DNA of 27,446 nt from Phoronis australis (taxonomy: Eukaryota; Phoronida; Phoronidae). Shown piece by piece: positions 22,057 through 27,446 of this stretch. Within the stretch, counting starts at the first letter, position 1, and the number at the start of each line of letters is the position of its first letter. The notes beneath the pieces were generated by a model that searched no databases, was not told the DNA's origin, and worked only from the letters and a program-made list of their open reading frames with translations. The stretch covers positions 3,189-30,634 of the forward strand of contig NMRA01001123.1 of the NCBI GenBank assembly GCA_002633005.1, written 5' to 3'. A program made the position numbers and the translations under genes.

Positions 22057-22186
22057 TAAGTTCGTTATTCACCGTCATAATAGTGTCGGCTTTAGTTAGG
22101 TTCCATATTAGCTTGCTAACAAATGGCCACGGTTACATTAGTCTTCAGCACTCAATTTTCTTATTTGTATCAATTTACTGTTGCAG
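22056..22186 (+). other. Predicted 131-bp intron between the two ORFs
   Basis: A strong donor GTAAGT begins at 22056 inside the stop codon of the first ORF. An acceptor with a pyrimidine-rich tract, CTGTTGCAG, ends at 22186. Removing it would change the stop from TAG to TAA and place it directly before the ATG of the next ORF, in the same frame. Prediction from sequence only. Confidence 0.5.
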
Positions 22187-22187
22187 A

Positions 22188-23447
22188 ATGGAGCAACAGT
22201 GTGATATAGAAATGAATACTGGTACTGAGAATGAAAATGAAATTTTATCTGCAATTAAAAGATTTGAAGAAAAGATGGAAGAAAAGATGGAAGAAAATAC
22301 TATGAAGATTGAGAATTTGATCTGTAGTAAATTTGATGAGATGTCGAAGAAAATTATTGAACTTCAGAAAGAAAATAATGAATTACGTGAAGAGATGAAA
22401 AAGCAAAGACAGCATGAAGTACAAGATAAACCATCTACGAGTTACGCAGATAAGATAAAATCAAGCGAAAAATCATCATGGAATAAAGCCGTTGTCAAAG
22501 AAGAAGCAGAGAGTATAGTTAAGAATTTGTGTAGGAAAAGAAGTAGAGGGATAACCAAGAGAAGTACGAGTCATGAGAATTTGAATGAGCCAGTGAGGAA
22601 AAAACGAGGAAGAATTCTATTGGATGGAAAGACATTTGAATCGATGGGAACTGTTGCCTTGGTTGGGGACAGTAATTTTAAAGCTTTGATATACGACAAA
22701 GAATTGTCTCAGTGGGCAGACAAGAATAATATTATCATGAGAATTGTACGTGGCGGAAGTGCCACTCAAGAATGTGAGATGTATAGACTTAATGCGAACA
22801 ATAGAATAAAAAATGTAATTCTTCACTTTGGTGGAAATGACTTGGCAAATGTTGCCCCAAGATTGGAAAATGATGATTTTGAAATGCAAGACGAAGTGTT
22901 TAAAGTGATCTGTGGAAATTTGATTGAATTAGCAAGAAAGTACAGCAGTTCATCAAAATGTAAAGTTGGAATTATTTTGCCAGGCTTCAGAACTGATACG
23001 AATCCAGAGTTTACTAAACGATTTAACAAGATTTGCATGAAGGAGATTCCTGCTAAAGGTTTCTACGCCTTTGATACGACGTTGTTGATGCAGAAGGATG
23101 AAACTGATCTTGAGAAGGTATTGCAGCAGAAAACACACGAAGGTATTCATTTGAAATATGATTTCTGCAAAGAAATTCTAGCAAGTAGCCTCCAGCGATT
23201 GGGTGTACCATTTGATCTGGGGGTTACAGAAGTGAAAGATGAGATTGATTGGTTAGCGACATATAGAGGGAAATGTACGAGATGTTTTGAAGAGTTTCAT
23301 GGTGAATGTTATACATATAAGAATCATAAGTGTAGATTATGTAGTACTGCTGGACATAAAGAAGAAGCGTGTCGCTCGCAATTTTTGAGGTGTATGTTTT
23401 GTGGAGAGTATGGACACTATAGTAGTTCTTGCCATGTACGGAAGTAA
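22188..23447 (+). CDS. SGNH-esterase-like, CCHC zinc-knuckle protein (ORF1/gag-like)
   Basis: Intact 419-aa frame; the ATG at 22188 follows a TTGCAG acceptor by one base. Residues ~20-75: Glu/Lys-rich coiled coil. ~115-142: basic, nuclear-signal-like. ~153-340: SGNH/GDSL hydrolase motifs, namely VALVGDSNF (Ser162), RGGSAT, ILHFGGNDL (Gly215-Asp218) and HEGIHL (His321, with Glu318 where Asp is usual). Residues 382-395 and 402-415: two CX2CX4HX4C zinc knuckles, with a partial one at ~363. Coiled coil, esterase and nucleic-acid-binding knuckles recall ORF1 of CR1-like non-LTR retrotransposons, where esterase domains are known. No reverse transcriptase follows within 4 kb, so it is an orphan ORF1, a domesticated gene or an accessory gene of another element. 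Confidence 0.8.
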   Translation: MEQQCDIEMNTGTENENEILSAIKRFEEKMEEKMEENTMKIENLICSKFDEMSKKIIELQKENNELREEMKKQRQHEVQDKPSTSYADKIKSSEKSSWNKAVVKEEAESIVKNLCRKRSRGITKRSTSHENLNEPVRKKRGRILLDGKTFESMGTVALVGDSNFKALIYDKELSQWADKNNIIMRIVRGGSATQECEMYRLNANNRIKNVILHFGGNDLANVAPRLENDDFEMQDEVFKVICGNLIELARKYSSSSKCKVGIILPGFRTDTNPEFTKRFNKICMKEIPAKGFYAFDTTLLMQKDETDLEKVLQQKTHEGIHLKYDFCKEILASSLQRLGVPFDLGVTEVKDEIDWLATYRGKCTRCFEEFHGECYTYKNHKCRLCSTAGHKEEACRSQFLRCMFCGEYGHYSSSCHVRK

Positions 23448-23469
23448 AAACCTTATGATTTGAAAAGAT

Positions 23470-23680
23470 ATGATTGATGTCCAGAGAAGAAGACTATATA
23501 TAAGATTGGTAATGCTGGAATATGATTTCTGCTGTCCACAGAAGAAGACTATATATATGATTAATAGCAGAATAAGATTTCTGCTGTCCACAGAAGAAGA
23601 CTATATATATGATTTGTAGCTGAATATGATTGATACTGCCCACTGAAGACGAGAAGAGCATAATATATGATTTAAAGCTG
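23470..23680. repeat. Four 52-55-bp tandem repeats after the zinc-knuckle gene
   Basis: The block TGTCCACAGAAGAAGACTAT recurs with variation starting at 23478, 23533, 23585 and 23637 (the last degenerate). The steps are 55, 52 and 52 bp. Each is followed by an ATATATGAT block. It begins about 20 bp after the stop codon, so it would lie in the 3' UTR. Tandem 3' repeats are typical of some non-LTR retrotransposon tails, but no terminal A-tract was found. Confidence 0.85.
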
Positions 23681-24670
23681 ATTTGAGTCATCAGTGTTCT
23701 CCACAACTAAAACCCAAATTGTTGTAATTGCACTATATGTCAACAAACATTTTAGTGCTCACCCTTACTTCCAAATTTATTGGATATGCTAAGTGCCCAG
23801 CTGCTACTTCTAACCATTTTCAGTTCCATATATGGAACGTATTAAAACCCTAAATAGCAAATGTAGTCATGGGACCAAAGTTTTGCATGTGCTTAACACA
23901 TGCTAATGTCTAATTTTTTTTGCAAAACTAGTTAATGACCAACATTAGATGTGAGATTTTTTCTTTCAAAAGTCAGCAGTGTGCTATTTCCGTGTCAGTG
24001 CTATTTCCGTGTCATTTGGCCTGAGCGTACAATGCTTTACAACATTATTTTGACTGAAAGATTTTGAGTTGCAAAATTTGAACATCATCTTGAAAAACTT
24101 GTATGCAGGATGCTGCAGCTCAATGCTTGAAATTTATTACGGTATTTGCTTCCTTCAATTTCAAGTTGGGTTTTTAGCTTCCTGAATTCACTGCATGAGA
24201 ACAATGACTTTCATGTCAGCAACTAACCTCTTTAAATTCCAAATGTCAAGGTGGCCTTGGTAACTCTGATTTGGTCTAAGAGCCGATGTACTGACAAGTG
24301 CCCATATCCCAATTCATGCAATTTAAGTGTCCACGTTGTCTTTTGTTCAAATTTTCAAATGTTTACAGTGTTTAAAATAAGTATAGGATGGCTTTTGGCA
24401 ATTATGAAGTCAACTTGCGAATTTTCAAAACAGGCCATAGAGAACATGCTTGTTTTCAAACTAGCTGCTATTTTTTAGAACAGGACACTGGCCATTTAAA
24501 CGTGTGGCAAGTCCTGTCAAACAGGCTGCAGTGACACCTTGAAACAAGTTGTGGAGAACACTGATTATGCTGGAGCTGAAGCTGGATCTGACATCCTGCC
24601 AAATGGGGGGGAAGAGAAGAGCAATAGGGATATACCTCGGCAGTGTTCTTCACAATCAATTTTGACTTCT
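23681..24670. other. Noncoding stretch with a short palindrome and a 17-bp duplication
   Basis: No coding frame was recognised. A perfect 16-bp palindrome lies at 23823-23838 (GTTCCATATATGGAAC). A 17-bp unit, GTGCTATTTCCGTGTCA, is repeated in tandem at 23981-24014. Nothing else stands out. Confidence 0.6.
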
Positions 24671-25612
24671 TCAGGGCTTGGAATTTTCTGCGGAAATGCG
24701 GATTTCCGCTTTTTTCAAATGTTCTGTCCGCGCATTTTATTATATTTCCGCGGATTTGATGTAAAATTTCCGCAGCAAAGTCCTTTCTTACCGCGGCGTT
24801 GCAGACGACGTTCACCTCGAAAAGCGGAAGTTGCTCTGTATGTTTCAGAGGAACGTAAATTGTCAACATTGCCGGGGCACCTGGGATACCATGGTAGGAT
24901 TTTCAGTGGCGTCTCGTGTGATTGTAAACCGCGGTGACAAATACTACGGCTCTGCAGCCAAAAATGTGTGGGGGGTGGGAGTGGAGGATGGACGAGATAA
25001 AAAACGCAGACGCATGCTACTGATGGTAGTAACGTTTTTTTTTTAGTCCTACCGATTTTTTTCGACGAAAGGTTCACATCGACTATTTCAAGGCTGGGAA
25101 GCGCGCATGTTTTGGGCCGTAAAAGTTTCCGCGTTTTTTGTCATTGGTCATTCCAAGCCCTGCTTTTTCAAATGTTCTGTCCGCGCATTTTATTATATTT
25201 CTGCGTAAAAAATCGGATTTGATATAAAATTTCCTCGGCAAATTCCTTTCTTACTGCGGTGTTGCAGATGACGTTCACCTCGAAAAGCGGGAGTTGCTCT
25301 TTATTTTTCGGAGGAACGTAAATTGTCAACATTGCCGGGGCATCTGGGATAGCGTGGTGGGATTTTCAATGGCGTTTCGTGTTATTGTAAACCGCGGCGA
25401 CAAATAATACGGCTCTGCAGCCAGAAATGTGTGGGTTGGGAGTGGACGGACGAGCTAAAAGGACGCAGACGCATGCTACTGATGGTAGTAACGTTTTTTT
25501 TTAATCCCGATTTTTGGCGAAAAATTCATATCGACTATTTCAAGGCTTGGTAGCACGCATGTTTTGGGCCGTAAAAGTTTCCGCGTCTTGTCATGGGCAA
25601 TTCCAAGCCCTG
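24671..25612. mobile_element. Non-autonomous hAT-like element with internal duplication
   Basis: The ends are perfect 14-bp inverted repeats: CAGGGCTTGGAATT at 24671-24684 and its complement at 25599-25612. The element is flanked by CTTCTT on both sides (24665-24670 and 25613-25618), a possible 6-bp target duplication. The CAGGG start is typical of hAT ends, although hAT usually makes 8-bp duplications. The inside is two tandem copies, 24671-25162 and 25163-25612; the second lacks the first ~37 bp (left terminus) but repeats the right terminus. Identity between copies is high. No transposase is encoded; open frames across it mirror one another between copies and show no domain. Confidence 0.8.
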
Positions 25613-27446
25613 CTTCTTACAATAATGATTTTGAATTGTTGCACGTTCATCTCACCTGCTAATTAAAAATCTGTGCATGCTAGTTGGACGCGAGAAGTCA
25701 TTTTGCAGTGAAACCGGCCTCTTTTTTCCGTTAGACGCAGGCTGTTTATTATCGATTCCAAGAATTTATATACAATAGCTCCACATTATATAGTGGACTC
25801 AAGAACTTGTTCTTATTTTTATTTGCTATCTAGTAAATATTTCTCAGGATGGTGTTTCAATAAACAGCAAAATGTGTCGCGTCAGTTTCCAGTGTTCTTT
25901 TTGGCATTCATTTCATAGCTTGGTCAGGTTCAGTGCAGTAACTTTACGAAAATGATAATCAACATTTATGAGGTTGTTAGCGATCTCGTGCAAGTATGCT
26001 GATGCTGAAGTTGCAGACACTACACTTTGACAAGAGCGACTGTTTGAAATGAGTACTACACCTGTAGTGTCCTTTTTGACATTCATTTCAAAGTTTGGTC
26101 AGGCTCAGCATGCAAACTGAAGAACTTTGCCAAAATTATAAGATTCAATTTCTTAGTAATACTTAATTATAAGGAGTAAAATATGGTTTACACCATATTA
26201 CTCAATACAACTTTTGAAAAATACATGATTACTTTGTGGAAGAGTCAGCTTGTCTGACACCAGAGGTGACAGTCCAAGAACGTTACTGAAGTTCAAGGTA
26301 TGTAATTTTGACTCAAATTTTGGGATTAACGCTATCTACAAAAGTCCTCTTGTACTGTTGTTTAAGGCTTGTCCTTTAGAATATTTTATTAGTTTTCTTT
26401 TTTCAACTTATGTTCTACTTTTTATCTGTGTGGTTTGTAAATTTTCATAACAGTTCAGTTTACAGGACCCATGTTGTCGGTGTGAAATGGAGTGAGCCGT
26501 GTATATGCTACCACTAAGTATTGGATAATCTGTTCCTCTCCAATCTTATGTTGGAACTGATATTGTCAACACTGTCATTGTGTTCTAATTGTAACTTTGA
26601 AAACTTGATTGTTTTGCCCTATGATAAGTCTTGTCTGATGTCTTTCATTTCAAATGTTTGGGTCTGCTTATGTATTAACTTGACCTTTCAGTTTTTGTTT
26701 AGAATGTGAAGATGAGAAGCCATGGGAAGTGCCAGCCTACAATATTTGGTTTTTGGAGTATAGAGGGAAAAACATTAAAATTAACATTTTGTTTTTCAGT
26801 CAGTATCTTTTGGTTTTGGTGTCTATTGATGTAATTGTACAGTGCTGGCGATAAATGATTTTTATTGAAAAAATGTGAGGTATGTATGCTCAGACATGTC
26901 TGTTTCTATTATTTTTCAAGTGTTTTGTATCATGCTCTTGTGATTTTGAATCGTGGAATTACCAGATAGCTTGAAAGGTGCACTTGTATTCAAGCTAATT
27001 TGTTCTCACAGCTAAGCAGTGAACTTCCCTTTCAGCTTATACCGTTAATCAAGGGTTCAGCAATACGAGTTTACACCAAATGTTTTTTGTCCTTTTTCTT
27101 TTTTTCATGTCTACCTGTCCTTTTCTAGTACTTAGTAAGTACTTAAGGTAGTAGGTATATTCTATGCTAATTTGAACACATTGCTTTCCATATATGTCTG
27201 TCTACTACCGCATTATTGACTGGTGTATACTTTGTATTACTTCGGGATCGGGATTATGAAGGAAAAGTTCCAAGTAGAAATTTGTTTCTGGCATTCTAAT
27301 GCTGTGCTAATCTCGTGTGTTGGTAAATTTGTTTTTAATTCTATGTTTCTGTGGTGCTTTAAGCAACTGATGTAGGATGTGCTTGTATTATGAAGATCAC
27401 TCACATTTTGCCCCTAGCCTTTTGAGGAGACAATGACCATGCCTTT
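25613..27446. other. Noncoding stretch, nothing recognised beyond a direct repeat
   Basis: T-rich sequence without a recognisable gene on either strand. The only structure seen is the diverged direct repeat listed separately. Confidence 0.55.
25890..26110. repeat. Diverged direct repeat of about 42 bp
   Basis: A block containing CATTCATTTCATAGCTTGGT, followed by CAGGTTCAG, near 25890-25935 recurs as CATTCATTTCAAAGTTTGGT, followed by CAGGCTCAG, near 26067-26110, about 175 bp later. It is probably an old local duplication. Confidence 0.6.

Noticed and set aside
24468-25077. Overlapping open frames on both strands of the hAT-like element
   Set aside because: They lie in a noncoding tandem duplication, differ between the copies by frameshifts, and match no transposase motif.

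Overview
The window looks like repeat-rich, low-GC genomic DNA from an invertebrate animal. It shows eukaryotic introns and splice acceptors, degraded rolling-circle and cut-and-paste transposons, a satellite array and long noncoding stretches. There are no bacterial operons, rRNA or recognisable tRNA. The species cannot be named from sequence alone. One N at 5861 marks an assembly join.

Layout: 1-3630 is noncoding with no recognisable feature. 3635-5860 is a 38-bp satellite with higher-order structure, cut off by the N. 5862-6240 holds three degenerate 128-bp tandem repeats. 7094-14942 (+) is the centrepiece: one very long broken gene of a Helitron/Helentron-type rolling-circle transposon. 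Its order is a basic 21-residue repeat region, a DUF6570-like Cys-rich domain, an HUH/Y2 Rep nuclease, a PIF1-family helicase, an AP-endonuclease-like EEP domain and a C-terminal Ulp1/SENP (C48) cysteine protease. It is interrupted by three in-frame stops and four 1-nt frameshifts, and the helicase Walker A glycine is changed to Glu.

14943-19899 is noncoding with a polyA signal, hairpins and a small MITE. 19904-21381 is a 1.48-kb foldback DNA transposon flanked by TTAA. It has ~310-bp inverted arms, each carrying the start of a THAP zinc-finger gene (Kolobok-like). 21592-23447 (+) holds two intact neighbouring ORFs: a 154-aa coiled-coil protein, and a 419-aa protein with coiled coil, SGNH/GDSL-esterase motifs and CCHC zinc knuckles, like an ORF1/gag of a CR1-type retroelement but with no reverse transcriptase nearby. 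A predicted intron between them would place the stop of the first directly against the start of the second. A 52-55-bp tandem repeat follows. 24671-25612 is a non-autonomous hAT-like element with perfect 14-bp terminal repeats and an internal tandem duplication. 25613-27446 is noncoding apart from one diverged direct repeat.

The rolling-circle transposon would nick and join DNA with Rep, unwind it with the helicase, possibly use the EEP nuclease for cleavage, and use Ulp1 to process its own polyprotein or act on SUMO-like host conjugates; the last two roles are inference. The two intact ORFs at 21.6-23.4 kb are the only apparently undamaged coding sequences.
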